Assembly: GCA_002354205.1 (NCBI GenBank) | Contig: DELD01000011.1 | Location: 15,277 to 79,276, forward strand | Length of the DNA: 64,000 nt | Direction of reading: 5' to 3' | From: Micavibrio sp. UBA2705 | Lineage (GTDB): Bacteria; Pseudomonadota; Alphaproteobacteria; Micavibrionales; Micavibrionaceae | In this document: positions 17,963-27,098 of the stretch, piece after piece | Numbering within the stretch: position 1 is the first letter of the stretch | Layout of the letters: each line of letters starts with the position of its first letter | Made by a program: the position numbers and the translations under genes | The notes under the pieces: model-generated | What the model saw: only the letters and a program-made list of their open reading frames with translations | Database searches by the model: none | Told to the model about the DNA's origin: nothing

Positions 17963-19057
17963 ATGCCCTCTACCGTTCAATTGAAACCTGGTGTCGTATT
18001 TGGTGAAACATATAAACAGCTTGTAAAAGCATGTAAAGATGGCGGCTACGCCCTGCCCGCGGTCAACATTGTTGGCACAAATTCATTAAACGCTGTTTTA
18101 GAATCAGCAGCAAAAAACAAATCAGACGTTATCATTCAGCTTTCAAATGGCGGCGCAGAGTTTTATGCAGGCATGGGGTTTGGTGATAGTTTCAAAGCCA
18201 AAGTTCTTGGCGCAGTTGCCGCCGCGCAGCACGTACATTTACTAGCGGAACATTATGGCGTTTGCGTCGTTCTTCACACCGACCACGCCAATAAAAAACT
18301 TGTCCCTTGGGTCGAAGCGTTAATCGAAGAAGGCCGTAAATACAAAGAAAAGCATGGTGTACCGTTATTTACATCGCACATGATTGACCTTTCTGAAGAA
18401 GAACTTGATTACAACATTTCAGAATCTGCCCGCATCCTTAAATTGCTTGATGCGCTTGATATGAGCATCGAAATTGAACTTGGCTGTACAGGCGGTGAAG
18501 AAGATGGCGTAGGCAGTGATGATATTGACGATGCTCGCCTTTACACACAGCCAGAAGACGTATTGCTTGCCTACGAAACATTAACGCCGCTTGGCCATTT
18601 CAGCGTTGCCGCATCTTTTGGTAATGTCCATGGCGTTTACAAACCGGGTAATGTTGACCTCCGCCCTGATATTTTGAAAAACTCTCAAGCCCTCGTCCAA
18701 GAGAAAAATGGGCTAGAAGCCAACCCTATTGACTTGGTGTTCCATGGCGGCTCAGGTTCTGAAAAAGCAAAAATCACCGAAGCCATTTCTTACGGTGTGT
18801 TTAAAATGAACATTGATACAGACACCCAGTTTGCCTTTGCCGAAGCGATTGGCGATTATGTCGAAGCACACCCAATGGCGTTTAACTACCAAATTGATCC
18901 AGAAAATGGCGAGCCCTATAAAAAGCTCTACGATCCACGAAAATGGCTGCGTGAAGCTGAAAAATCAATGATTGCTCGCCTTGATGAAGCTTTTGTTGAT
19001 CTCGGTTCAAAAGGTAAGTCACTCGCAACGAGCAAAGACCATGCGGTCGCAGCTTAA
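17963..19057 (+). CDS. fbaA: Fructose-bisphosphate aldolase, class II
   Basis: 364 residues, matching the long class IIA (E. coli FbaA, about 359). Splits fructose-1,6-bisphosphate into glyceraldehyde-3-phosphate and dihydroxyacetone phosphate, and the reverse. Zinc ligands are visible in VVLHTDHANKK (His and catalytic Asp), IEIELGCTGGEED (Glu), SFGNVHGVY (His) and LVFHGGSGS (His). The C terminus has KMNIDTDTQFAF and the class IIA tail YDPRKWLREAEKSM. AAGGATTATATCT precedes the ATG. It stands alone between orphan genes and the convergent epmA. Confidence 0.97.
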   Translation: MPSTVQLKPGVVFGETYKQLVKACKDGGYALPAVNIVGTNSLNAVLESAAKNKSDVIIQLSNGGAEFYAGMGFGDSFKAKVLGAVAAAQHVHLLAEHYGVCVVLHTDHANKKLVPWVEALIEEGRKYKEKHGVPLFTSHMIDLSEEELDYNISESARILKLLDALDMSIEIELGCTGGEEDGVGSDDIDDARLYTQPEDVLLAYETLTPLGHFSVAASFGNVHGVYKPGNVDLRPDILKNSQALVQEKNGLEANPIDLVFHGGSGSEKAKITEAISYGVFKMNIDTDTQFAFAEAIGDYVEAHPMAFNYQIDPENGEPYKKLYDPRKWLREAEKSMIARLDEAFVDLGSKGKSLATSKDHAVAA

Positions 19058-19077
19058 AGACAAGCTCTCACCTATAA

Positions 19078-20103
19078 TTAACCTTCTAAAGTAACGGGAT
19101 GCCACAGCACATCATCAATATGTGCGGCACCCGTTATTAGCATCACAAGACGATCAATGCCAAGCGCAATACCGCTACATGCGGGCAGCCCCTGTTCTAA
19201 CGCCGCAATCAGCTCTTCATCCACGGGATAACGCTCTCCATAGGTCGCTTGCTTTGCGTCCATTTCGCTGACAAAGCGCCTACGCTGCTCTTTCGCGTCT
19301 GTTAGCTCCCCAAAGCCATTGGCGAGCTCTACCCCCGCTATATAGACCTCAAAGCGTTCTGCATAGCGCGGATCGTTTTGTTTAACCTGCGCTAAAGCCG
19401 CCAAACGCTTTGGGTAATCATATAATATGGTCGGCTGCGCCATGCCCAGATGCGGCTCAATATATTCAAGCATTACACGGTGGAATAAATCATCCCAGCC
19501 ATCATCAGCGGCAACATGAAGCCCCTTCGCTGCAATTGTGGCGGCAAAACCATCACGGTCATCTAAATAAAGATCCAAATCGATATCCGCATAACGCGCG
19601 AAACATTCTTTAACGCTTATCTTCTGCCACGGCGCATCCGTATCAACGCTATGCCCCTGCCATTTATATGCATCAATACCTACTATATCAGCGCAATGCT
19701 TTATCAGATCTATTGTTTCAGCCATTAGAGCTTCATAGCTATGCGCCGTATTATACCATTCAATCATCGTAAATTCAGGGCTGTGCAATTTTGTATCGTC
19801 TGCGTTACGAAACACATGGCAAATTTGATAAATCCGTTCTAGCCCCGCTGAGAGCAATTTTTTCATTCCAAATTCAGGGCTAGTATGCAAATACAAGTTT
19901 TGCTTGCTTTGCAGTGACACATCTTTATATTGCGTTTGAAAGGCATGTATATGGGTATCCATACACGGGCTAATCTGCAAAATTGGTGTTTCTACTTCAA
20001 GGTAATCAAGCCCATCGAAGAAACTGCGTATCGCACTTATGATCGCGCGGCGCTGCTTTAGACGAGCGATTTTCGCTTCAAAAGTAACTTTTTCAAAAAA
20101 CAT
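19078..20103 (-). CDS. epmA: EF-P--(R)-beta-lysine ligase EpmA (GenX/PoxA)
   Basis: 341 residues: the class II lysyl-tRNA synthetase catalytic core without an anticodon-binding domain, which defines EpmA. Motif 2 reads [24 protein letters not shown] (split here: FRN, then [11 protein letters not shown]), and motif 3 is [15 protein letters not shown] at the end. [19 protein letters not shown] is the EpmA-like active-site start. The enzyme attaches beta-lysine to the loop Lys of EF-P. That substrate gene is at 4804-5370 in this window with Lys33 intact. EpmB, which makes beta-lysine, is not here. It is convergent with fbaA (20 bases between stops) and divergent from rpmE. Confidence 0.93.
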   Translation of the reverse strand: MFFEKVTFEAKIARLKQRRAIISAIRSFFDGLDYLEVETPILQISPCMDTHIHAFQTQYKDVSLQSKQNLYLHTSPEFGMKKLLSAGLERIYQICHVFRNADDTKLHSPEFTMIEWYNTAHSYEALMAETIDLIKHCADIVGIDAYKWQGHSVDTDAPWQKISVKECFARYADIDLDLYLDDRDGFAATIAAKGLHVAADDGWDDLFHRVMLEYIEPHLGMAQPTILYDYPKRLAALAQVKQNDPRYAERFEVYIAGVELANGFGELTDAKEQRRRFVSEMDAKQATYGERYPVDEELIAALEQGLPACSGIALGIDRLVMLITGAAHIDDVLWHPVTLEG

Positions 20104-20166
20104 GCTTGCAATCCTTTACTAAATTATGTAGAAACACGTTCGGAATTTATATTAGGAGCGAACAAA

Positions 20167-20394
20167 ATGAAAGCCGATATTCATCCTGATTACCATGAAA
20201 TCACAATTGTGATGACTGATGGTACAGAGTATAAGACAAAATCAACTTGGGGCAAAGAAGGCGACATCATGCGTCTTGACGTTGACCCACTGTCTCACCC
20301 TGCTTGGCAAGGTGGCACACATCAAGTTGTTGAAAAAGGTCAGCTATCTAAATTTGAGAACCGTTACGGCGCTCTATTTGGTGCTAAAGAGTAA
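20167..20394 (+). CDS. rpmE: 50S ribosomal protein L31
   Basis: 75 residues, starting [19 protein letters not shown] and ending in [12 protein letters not shown]. It has no cysteines, so it is the zinc-free type, usual in many alphaproteobacteria. It sits on the large subunit near the central protuberance, bridging to the small subunit. TTAGGAGCGAACAAA gives a strong ribosome site. A terminator follows at 20438-20470, so it is probably a single-gene transcript. Confidence 0.97.
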   Translation: MKADIHPDYHEITIVMTDGTEYKTKSTWGKEGDIMRLDVDPLSHPAWQGGTHQVVEKGQLSKFENRYGALFGAKE

Positions 20395-20437
20395 GACTTT
20401 TTACATTCTAAGATTTGACCCTTTGGGGTCTATTTCA

Positions 20438-20470
20438 ACAGCCGGGAATCCCTCCTCTCGGCTGTTTTTT
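20438..20470 (+). terminator. Rho-independent terminator of rpmE
   Basis: ACAGCCG (20438-20444) pairs with CGGCTGT (20459-20464 plus one), loop of 14 bases that can itself fold as GGGA-ATC-CC, then a run of seven T. Confidence 0.88.
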
Positions 20471-20519
20471 ATATTGGAGGGGATAAAAATATAACAATAA
20501 AAATATATGGGGAAATTTC

Positions 20520-20966
20520 ATGGCTACTTTTACAACAAAACAAAAATTACAAAACGACACACTAACACTCACCTTTACTTTCAATGTAAAATCAAAAGAT
20601 AATCGTAGCATACAGCGTCAATCTGAATGCGTCATTAAAGCGCCACAGCATATCACCTTAACGCCAGCACACGCACAGCAAATAGAGACCTTTTATACCA
20701 ATCAATACTGTATTCACGCTGCTATGCTACTTGAAACACACTCAAAAAATTATAATTACGCGGAATATATGGCGGCCTTAAAAGCAACGCCGCCAAAAAC
20801 GCTTTCAACCGCCAATATCAGCCGTAAAGATCTTGAGGATATGAACGATCACGCGATGAATGCCCATCGCGGCGCAACGCGCGCTGAAATCGATTCAAAT
20901 AAGCTCGTCAATGGTCGCGGCGTAAGAAGAATGATTCTTGATACCCAGCTGGACTACACAATATAA
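20520..20966 (+). CDS. Hypothetical protein, unknown family
   Basis: 148 residues, soluble, no signal peptide. The first 45 residues alternate polar and hydrophobic like a beta sandwich (TLTLTFTFNVKSKDN), followed by helical stretches (HAQQIETFYTNQYCIHAAMLLE) and a polar end (ARAEIDSNKLVNGRG-like). GGGGAAATTTC before the ATG may serve as ribosome site. It has a terminator upstream (rpmE) and converges with cca after 16 bases. I recognise no domain. Confidence 0.5.
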   Translation: MATFTTKQKLQNDTLTLTFTFNVKSKDNRSIQRQSECVIKAPQHITLTPAHAQQIETFYTNQYCIHAAMLLETHSKNYNYAEYMAALKATPPKTLSTANISRKDLEDMNDHAMNAHRGATRAEIDSNKLVNGRGVRRMILDTQLDYTI

Positions 20967-20982
20967 ATTGTAACTATAGAGC

Positions 20983-22188
20983 CTAGTTTTTGCTGAACCA
21001 TTTGATGGCTTCGTATAAACACGCATCTCGTTTCGGCGCAAATTTTTCAGCAATCCACCACTCTTCAACATGGCGTAAAGCCTTGCCTAGCCGCGCGCCA
21101 GGCTCATAGCCTTCTTCAATCAACATCCCGCCATTAATCGGAAAAATAGGCGCAGTCCAGTTTTTTACTTCTGACAAAATAAATGCAAGAGTATCTTTGC
21201 TGATGCTGCCTGATGCGTATAGGTAAATTACCCCTTGCGTAAGAGTGCTGTGATTATAATAATATAAAAAACAATCAATCGTTTTATGTGGGTATTCCCC
21301 GATAAACCTTGAAAGCTCACTAAGTGTCGAAACATCCCGATTAGAGAGGCTTAAATGCGTTTTCACCGCCAAAGAGCCGCCTGAGCAAATCAAAAACAGC
21401 CGCCCAATCAAACTGTAAGCATCATACTGTTTTTGCACGGCGCAAAAATGATCCAAATAAGCGCAGCTTTTCCCAAACCATGAAAAAATTGGGTAAGAAG
21501 CAAGCATATTCACAGCCTTTTGTGGCGCATCACTCTCCAATATTTTAAATATCTCTGCTGTAACTCTTTCTTTTGAAACGCGCTCTAGCCCTTCAACTTC
21601 TTGTGTGAAAACATCAAGAATATCGTTATCAAATGCCATATCATAACGTGCGCAAAAACGGAAATAACGCAATATACGCAAATAGTCCTCACGCACACGC
21701 GCCCGAGCATCACCAATAAAGGCCACGCGGCGTTCGTTTAAATCAGACAATCCTTGCCCTGTCGGGTCATAAATATGCCCTCTTAAATCCATCAACAGGC
21801 TATTAAAAGTAAAGTCACGCCGCTGTGCATCTTCATGCCAATCTGTTGAAAAAGCCACAACGGCGCGGCGACCATCTGTGGCAACATCCCTGCGTAATGT
21901 TGTGATTTCCATTGATACACCATGACTAACCGCCGTTACTGTGCCGTGCTCAATGCCCGTTGCAATGGCTTTGATATTCGCCTTACTCAGCCTGTCCATA
22001 ACCTCTTGCGGTAATAAGGGGGTTGCAATATCAATATCGCTACTTATATGTTTTAAAACGGCGTCGCGTACACAGCCGCCGACAAAAAGGCAGTTGTAAT
22101 CAAGCGCTTTAAAAACCTGTTTCACACCAGTCTTTTTATAGCCCGCCGGCAACGTAATTTTTTTGGACACAGCAAGATCAATCTGCAT
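20983..22188 (-). CDS. cca: CCA tRNA nucleotidyltransferase / poly(A) polymerase family
   Basis: 401 residues. Adds or repairs the 3' CCA of tRNAs. The class II nucleotidyltransferase head shows LFVGGCVRDAVL (G-G-x-V-R-D) and SSDIDIATPL (D-x-D metal site), then TLRRDVATDGR and a block with AQRRDFTFNSLLMDL and IYDPTGQGLSDL (R-R-D-F-T and nearby). The neck helix is IGDARARVREDYLRILRYFRF. The remaining helical part fits the tRNA-binding body. The alphaproteobacterial type has no HD domain that I can see. Convergent with the orphan at 20520 and divergent from moxR. Confidence 0.93.
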   Translation of the reverse strand: MQIDLAVSKKITLPAGYKKTGVKQVFKALDYNCLFVGGCVRDAVLKHISSDIDIATPLLPQEVMDRLSKANIKAIATGIEHGTVTAVSHGVSMEITTLRRDVATDGRRAVVAFSTDWHEDAQRRDFTFNSLLMDLRGHIYDPTGQGLSDLNERRVAFIGDARARVREDYLRILRYFRFCARYDMAFDNDILDVFTQEVEGLERVSKERVTAEIFKILESDAPQKAVNMLASYPIFSWFGKSCAYLDHFCAVQKQYDAYSLIGRLFLICSGGSLAVKTHLSLSNRDVSTLSELSRFIGEYPHKTIDCFLYYYNHSTLTQGVIYLYASGSISKDTLAFILSEVKNWTAPIFPINGGMLIEEGYEPGARLGKALRHVEEWWIAEKFAPKRDACLYEAIKWFSKN

Positions 22189-22300
22189 AACTTGAAACTT
22201 TAACCTATTCGATATCTACATAGTATTCTTAATATACTAAAATATTAGAAACGATAATAATTCTATTCATTCTGATTCAAAGCAAACTGGATAAAAAGTA

Positions 22301-23287
22301 ATGACCGATAAGAACAGCCTAAATGACCAGCTCACTCACGCCTCAGAAAAACTACAGAAAATCAAAACACAACTTTCCACAATTATTCTGGGGCAAGGCC
22401 GCGTTATTGATTTAACTTTAACATGCTTAGCGAGTGGCGGTCACCTTATTCTTTTAGGTGTACCAGGGTTAGCAAAAACCAAATTGGTTGAATCTATCGG
22501 GACAATTATGGGCGTAGATACCAAGCGTATTCAATGTACACCTGACCTTATGCCCGCTGACATTATCGGCTCTGAAATTTTAAGTGAAGCCGCTGATGGC
22601 AAACGCAGTTTTTCATTCGTTAAAGGGCCGATATTCGCACAATTACTTATGGCTGATGAAATTAACCGTGCCAGCCCTCGCACGCAATCCGCACTATTAC
22701 AAGCTATGCAAGAACACCAAGTCACCATCGCAGGTAAGACATATGATCTGCCGTCACCGTTTTATGTCCTTGCCACGCAAAACCCGCTAGAACAAGAAGG
22801 CACATACCCTCTACCCGAAGCACAGCTTGACCGTTTTATGATGGAAATTCAAATTGATTATCCTGATTTAGACGCTGAGCGCAACATGGTCTTGGCAACC
22901 ACCACCAACGCCCCGCAAGTACTCCGCGCCATAGCATCGCCGCAAGATTTATTAGACATCCAAGCTCTGGTCAAAGACATGCCGCTGCCGGAAACTGTCT
23001 TAGATTCCATCGTTACCCTTGTGCGTAATGCACGCCCTGAAACATCTTCGCAGAAGATTGTTAAAGACTATGTTATTTGGGCTCCGGGGCCTCGCGCTAC
23101 ACAGTCTCTTGCTTTGGCTGTACGTGCTCATGCCTTAGTCAATGACCGTCAAGTGCCGACTAATGAGGACATCAGGTCGCTTGCGCGGCCAATCCTTAGA
23201 CACCGCATGAGCCTTAACGCGCACGCAATGGCAGACGGCATCACAATCGAGCATATTGTCGATCACCTTATTGAAGAATTCTGTTAA
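22301..23287 (+). CDS. MoxR family AAA+ ATPase
   Basis: 328 residues. Walker A is GVPGLAKTKLVESIG (G-x-x-G-x-A-K-T, about 53-62), Walker B LLMADEINRASPRTQSALLQAMQE, sensor 1 VLATQNPLEQEGTYPLPEAQLDRFM, and a C-terminal AAA_lid_2. MoxR proteins act as chaperones that mature or assemble partners, usually with VWA-domain proteins. Here the DUF58, BatA/DUF4159 and membrane protein genes follow directly (24-base gap, then overlaps), forming the classic alphaproteobacterial four-gene operon. First gene of that operon; its promoter should lie in the 112-bp AT-rich gap with cca. Confidence 0.93.
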   Translation: MTDKNSLNDQLTHASEKLQKIKTQLSTIILGQGRVIDLTLTCLASGGHLILLGVPGLAKTKLVESIGTIMGVDTKRIQCTPDLMPADIIGSEILSEAADGKRSFSFVKGPIFAQLLMADEINRASPRTQSALLQAMQEHQVTIAGKTYDLPSPFYVLATQNPLEQEGTYPLPEAQLDRFMMEIQIDYPDLDAERNMVLATTTNAPQVLRAIASPQDLLDIQALVKDMPLPETVLDSIVTLVRNARPETSSQKIVKDYVIWAPGPRATQSLALAVRAHALVNDRQVPTNEDIRSLARPILRHRMSLNAHAMADGITIEHIVDHLIEEFC

Positions 23288-23310
23288 CTTAAGGGCCAAG
23301 GAGGCAAATC

Positions 23311-24282
23311 GTGGCTTTGTCGCGCTTCATACCATCCGTATCAAAACAGGATCATAAGAAACTAAGCGCGGACTTCATCATGCTTGGCGCTGAAAGCGCA
23401 ATGGCAAAAACACCTGATTTCAGCCACCTTATCAACAAGTTCAGAACGCCTTATTTCACCCACGGCCATCAAGGACAGCGCCGTTCAGGCACGGGCGCAG
23501 ATTTTTGGCAATATAAAGAATATCAAGATGGTGATAACAGCCAAAACATTGACTGGCGAAAGTCAGCCAAAGGCGACACACACTATATACGCGAGCGCGA
23601 ATGGGAAAAGGCGCAGACAATCGCCATATGGGTCTCACGCAGCCGCATGATGCAATTTGCACATAAATCTGACCCGTATAGTAAAGCGCAATACGCCGCC
23701 ATACTTGCCTATATATTAAGTGCTAAATTCATGGCAGCAGGCGAACACATTAAGTTCATTAATGCGCAGATAAAGAGCCTACATTCCCCCGCACAACTAC
23801 CGCATTTTGCACATAGCTTAGCCGAACATTGCGGCAAAACAATTCCGCATAACAAAAGTGATGTGGGACAAGTAAAAAGCTTTCCCATTTTAATTTCTGA
23901 CTTTTGGGAAGACCTGGCAAGCGTTGAAAAACAAATAAAACAGCTTTCTGCCAATAACTTCCGCGGCCTTGTGATTCAAGTCACCTCCCCTGCGGAGTTA
24001 TCCTTGCCCTATAAAGGACGCGTAATTTTAGAGCCCACATCCGCAGACAGCGCAGAGAATTTCACGATAAGCAAAATTGAAGATGTGAAAAAAGAATATA
24101 CGCAGCGCATAGAAACGCATCAGCGCGAAATAATGCACATCGCCAACCAATATGGCTGCCAGTACATTCACCTCAGCACTGCACGCGACCCTATCGACGC
24201 GACCATGGATATCTACCGCAGCCTTGCGGGGCTAGCGCCAGAGGCCACTCCGAACGCAAGTAATACAGAGGCTGAAAGATAA
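23311..24282 (+). CDS. DUF58 domain protein
   Basis: 323 residues from GTG 23311, with AAGGAGGC upstream as a strong ribosome site. The DUF58 core shows GQRRSGTGADFWQYKEYQ, DNSQNIDWRKSAKGDTHYIREREWEKAQTI, the D-x-R-x-I-D-W-x-x-S-A-style motif of the family. The rest is a degenerate VWA-like fold (PILISDFWEDLASVEKQI). No membrane segment, so cytosolic or peripheral. DUF58 proteins are regular partners of MoxR ATPases. The stop codon overlaps the ATG of the next gene, which implies translational coupling. Confidence 0.9.
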   Translation: MALSRFIPSVSKQDHKKLSADFIMLGAESAMAKTPDFSHLINKFRTPYFTHGHQGQRRSGTGADFWQYKEYQDGDNSQNIDWRKSAKGDTHYIREREWEKAQTIAIWVSRSRMMQFAHKSDPYSKAQYAAILAYILSAKFMAAGEHIKFINAQIKSLHSPAQLPHFAHSLAEHCGKTIPHNKSDVGQVKSFPILISDFWEDLASVEKQIKQLSANNFRGLVIQVTSPAELSLPYKGRVILEPTSADSAENFTISKIEDVKKEYTQRIETHQREIMHIANQYGCQYIHLSTARDPIDATMDIYRSLAGLAPEATPNASNTEAER

Positions 24283-27098
24283 TGGATATTTTCGCGAATT
24301 TAAGCTTTATGACGCCGCAATTATTATGGTGCTTGTGCCTGCTACCGCTTTTGTGGTTCATTTTTAAAGCTATACCGCCGCAGCCAAGACCATTAGAGCT
24401 CCCCACCGCACGCTTCCTTATCGGCCTAGAAACGGAAAACGCCGCCAGTGATAAATTGCCGTGGTGGTTAAAACTGCTACGCGTTGTTTTATTCACCGCC
24501 ATTATTATCGCTGCCGCTGCGCCTTATATTAAGCCCCATGAAGAACTCACAATCAAAGGGGAATCGCTCGCCATTATTGTTGAAAATAGCTGGGCGGCAG
24601 TGCCCCATAGCGACGCACAAAAAGACAAGGCGTTATCCCTCATCGCCTTAGCGGAGCAACAGAAAAAAACAGTTTTATTGATCAAAACAATCCCCGACCA
24701 CGAAAAGCAAAGCCGCATAACCCTACGCACACCCAGCGAAGCCCGCAGCATGGTCGAGCATATCAAACTCTATCCGTGGAAAGCCAATCATGTTGCTTTG
24801 CTGCAAGAGTTAAAAGACAATACAGATAAGCTTAAAGCCGCAAAGACATTTCATTGGCTGGGTCATGGTTATGATGATGGCGACTTACAAAGCAATATTG
24901 CATATTTAAACAAACTCGGCAAAGTTGATTATTACAAGCCTGATGACAGCGCCGCTGCACTGGTTATAAAACGCGCCCTAAACGCCGAAGGAAGAGAAAG
25001 CCATAAATCCATCCAAATTGACGGTGCGTTTAATGACAATAAAAAGGCGCTACGCATTACAGCAAAAGACCAATTTGACAACGTTCTAAGCTTCATCACC
25101 TTAAAAGATATAAAAAACAATTCTGATACGGATATTTCCGCCCTGTGGGACGGTATCGAAATGCAAGATATTGCGCCCAGCTATTTACAGGCCAGCACAT
25201 TAAAGCATGCAGGCTCTGTGCGTTATGTATCAGCAAATATCATCAAGCAGCGCGTTGGTATCGCAGCTGCAAGCGATACAATCAACCGTGAAGAATCTCC
25301 GCTTATACAGTCGCTTTACTATTTAAGCAAAGCCGTTGAAGGCAAAGCCCCGCATAACATTGCCCCCATACATGATTTGATAGAATGGAAAGCAACGCTT
25401 ATTATCATCCCTGAAAATTACGCGCTCTCAGGCAGCGACACTGAGACACTTACAGCATGGCTTGAAAATGGCGGCACTCTACTGCGCTTTCCACCAAATG
25501 CTAACATCAAACAGCAAGGCAAAGTTTTAATGCCTGTCGAATTGCTAGATGATGAACGCAATATCGCAGGCCGCCTAGATTGGCAAGAACCACTCACATT
25601 AGGGTCAATTCCCCAAGACAGCCCCCTAAGCGGCATCGCGGAGGATAAAACGTTAGAAATTAAGCGCCAGATACTCGCCACACCAGCGATGAGCAATGCA
25701 GCCACTAGCTGGGCATTAGCAAGTGACGGCACGCCATTAATCACGGCAAAGGGTTTCGGCAAAGGGCGCATTATTCTTATGCACACACAAGCCAAACCTG
25801 GTTGGTCGAACCTGCCTCTAACCGGTTTTTTCATTAATACCCTGCACCGCATTGTTGATATCTCCACAGGCGCACGCATTTCCGTTGACCGCAGCACTGC
25901 CCTTTCAACCGATTTAGAAAATGCGAGCTTCACAGCGTATAAAGTAATTAACGCCAATGGTGACCTGATTGAACCGCCAAGCGAGCTAAATGCGCAAAAC
26001 CTTAAAGACATTCAAAGCAAGCCATTATCACATAATTTATGGCCCGGTATTTATCGCAGCAACAATGCTGAAATTATTGTTAATCTCGGTGATAAAATAA
26101 ACGCGATCAAAACCATATATCCGCAGCAGTTAAAAGCCTCTGTTAAGCCCTATATCAAGGAAAGGAACATTAACTTACTACCTTATTTCATTGCGCTAAT
26201 TATCGGCTTAATTTTAGCTGAGTGGCTGAGCGTCGCGATACTCACAGGCTTTACACCATTTTATAAAAAACCGTCAAAACACTCACTATCAACATGGTTG
26301 CTTATTGGCTTGTGCGGCTTAATGCTTACAAGCCCTTCTTTTGCACAATCAGCAAATAATGATGACGAAGCGCAGCGCGCAAATTCCCTGAACCTTGCAT
26401 ATATCAAATCCGGCAACCCGATCATCGATTCTATGGCTGAGAAAGGCCTGCGCTTTGTCGGCAATGCACTCGAGGCACGCACAGCCCTATATGATGTCAA
26501 AGTTATGGGCGTAAAACTCGATAGTGACGAGCTTGCTTTCTACCCTGTTTTATACTGGCCGCTTACCACCGCCGAACTGCGCGAAAGTGAATATGCCGCA
26601 CTTAACAAATATATGAATAGCGGCGGCATGTTATTTATCGACATGCGTAACGGGCGTAAAATAAGCCAAGCACTTTATAATAAAAACAGTGAGCTGATAA
26701 AACTTGGCAATCACCTTGCTGTGCCACTACTTTCACCGCTGCCTGAAAACCACGTTCTGCGCAAAAGCTATTACCTCCTTAGCAAAGATAATATCGCAGG
26801 GCGCTATAAAACAGGCGATATCTGGCTCGATTTAGGTAACAGCGCCGACAAAAACACACCAAAAGACGAACAGGACAGCCAATATGTCGCGCGGCTCTTA
26901 ATTGGTGCAAATGACTGGATCGGCCTATGGTCAGATGAAAGCGCTGATATATATGAGCGCGAAAAAGCATTGCGCTTTGCCATCAATCTTATTATGTACG
27001 CCTTAACTGGCACGTATAAACAAGACCAAGTCCACACAAAAGCAATATTAGAACGCCTTGATAAACGTGAACAACAACTTAGAGGGCGCAATGAATAA
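24282..27098 (+). CDS. BatA-like N-terminal plus DUF4159 membrane protein
   Basis: 938 residues. The N terminus is the aerotolerance BatA-type membrane domain: FMTPQLLWCLCLLPLLWFIF (helix 1), PLELPTARFL, and WWLKLLRVVLFTAIIIAAAAPY (helix 2). A large periplasmic part with GATase-like segments follows (WLENGGTLLRFPP, LITAKGFGKGRIILMHT). Further membrane segments at about 630-650 (LPYFIALIIGLILAEWLSVA) and 665-685 lead to a DUF4159 domain (about 700-900) with LNLAYIKSGNP, DELAFYPVLYWPLT and YMNSGGMLFIDMRNG. The function of this protein class is not established; it probably works on the envelope with MoxR. ATG overlaps the stop of DUF58 by one base. Confidence 0.88.
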   Translation: MDIFANLSFMTPQLLWCLCLLPLLWFIFKAIPPQPRPLELPTARFLIGLETENAASDKLPWWLKLLRVVLFTAIIIAAAAPYIKPHEELTIKGESLAIIVENSWAAVPHSDAQKDKALSLIALAEQQKKTVLLIKTIPDHEKQSRITLRTPSEARSMVEHIKLYPWKANHVALLQELKDNTDKLKAAKTFHWLGHGYDDGDLQSNIAYLNKLGKVDYYKPDDSAAALVIKRALNAEGRESHKSIQIDGAFNDNKKALRITAKDQFDNVLSFITLKDIKNNSDTDISALWDGIEMQDIAPSYLQASTLKHAGSVRYVSANIIKQRVGIAAASDTINREESPLIQSLYYLSKAVEGKAPHNIAPIHDLIEWKATLIIIPENYALSGSDTETLTAWLENGGTLLRFPPNANIKQQGKVLMPVELLDDERNIAGRLDWQEPLTLGSIPQDSPLSGIAEDKTLEIKRQILATPAMSNAATSWALASDGTPLITAKGFGKGRIILMHTQAKPGWSNLPLTGFFINTLHRIVDISTGARISVDRSTALSTDLENASFTAYKVINANGDLIEPPSELNAQNLKDIQSKPLSHNLWPGIYRSNNAEIIVNLGDKINAIKTIYPQQLKASVKPYIKERNINLLPYFIALIIGLILAEWLSVAILTGFTPFYKKPSKHSLSTWLLIGLCGLMLTSPSFAQSANNDDEAQRANSLNLAYIKSGNPIIDSMAEKGLRFVGNALEARTALYDVKVMGVKLDSDELAFYPVLYWPLTTAELRESEYAALNKYMNSGGMLFIDMRNGRKISQALYNKNSELIKLGNHLAVPLLSPLPENHVLRKSYYLLSKDNIAGRYKTGDIWLDLGNSADKNTPKDEQDSQYVARLLIGANDWIGLWSDESADIYEREKALRFAINLIMYALTGTYKQDQVHTKAILERLDKREQQLRGRNE

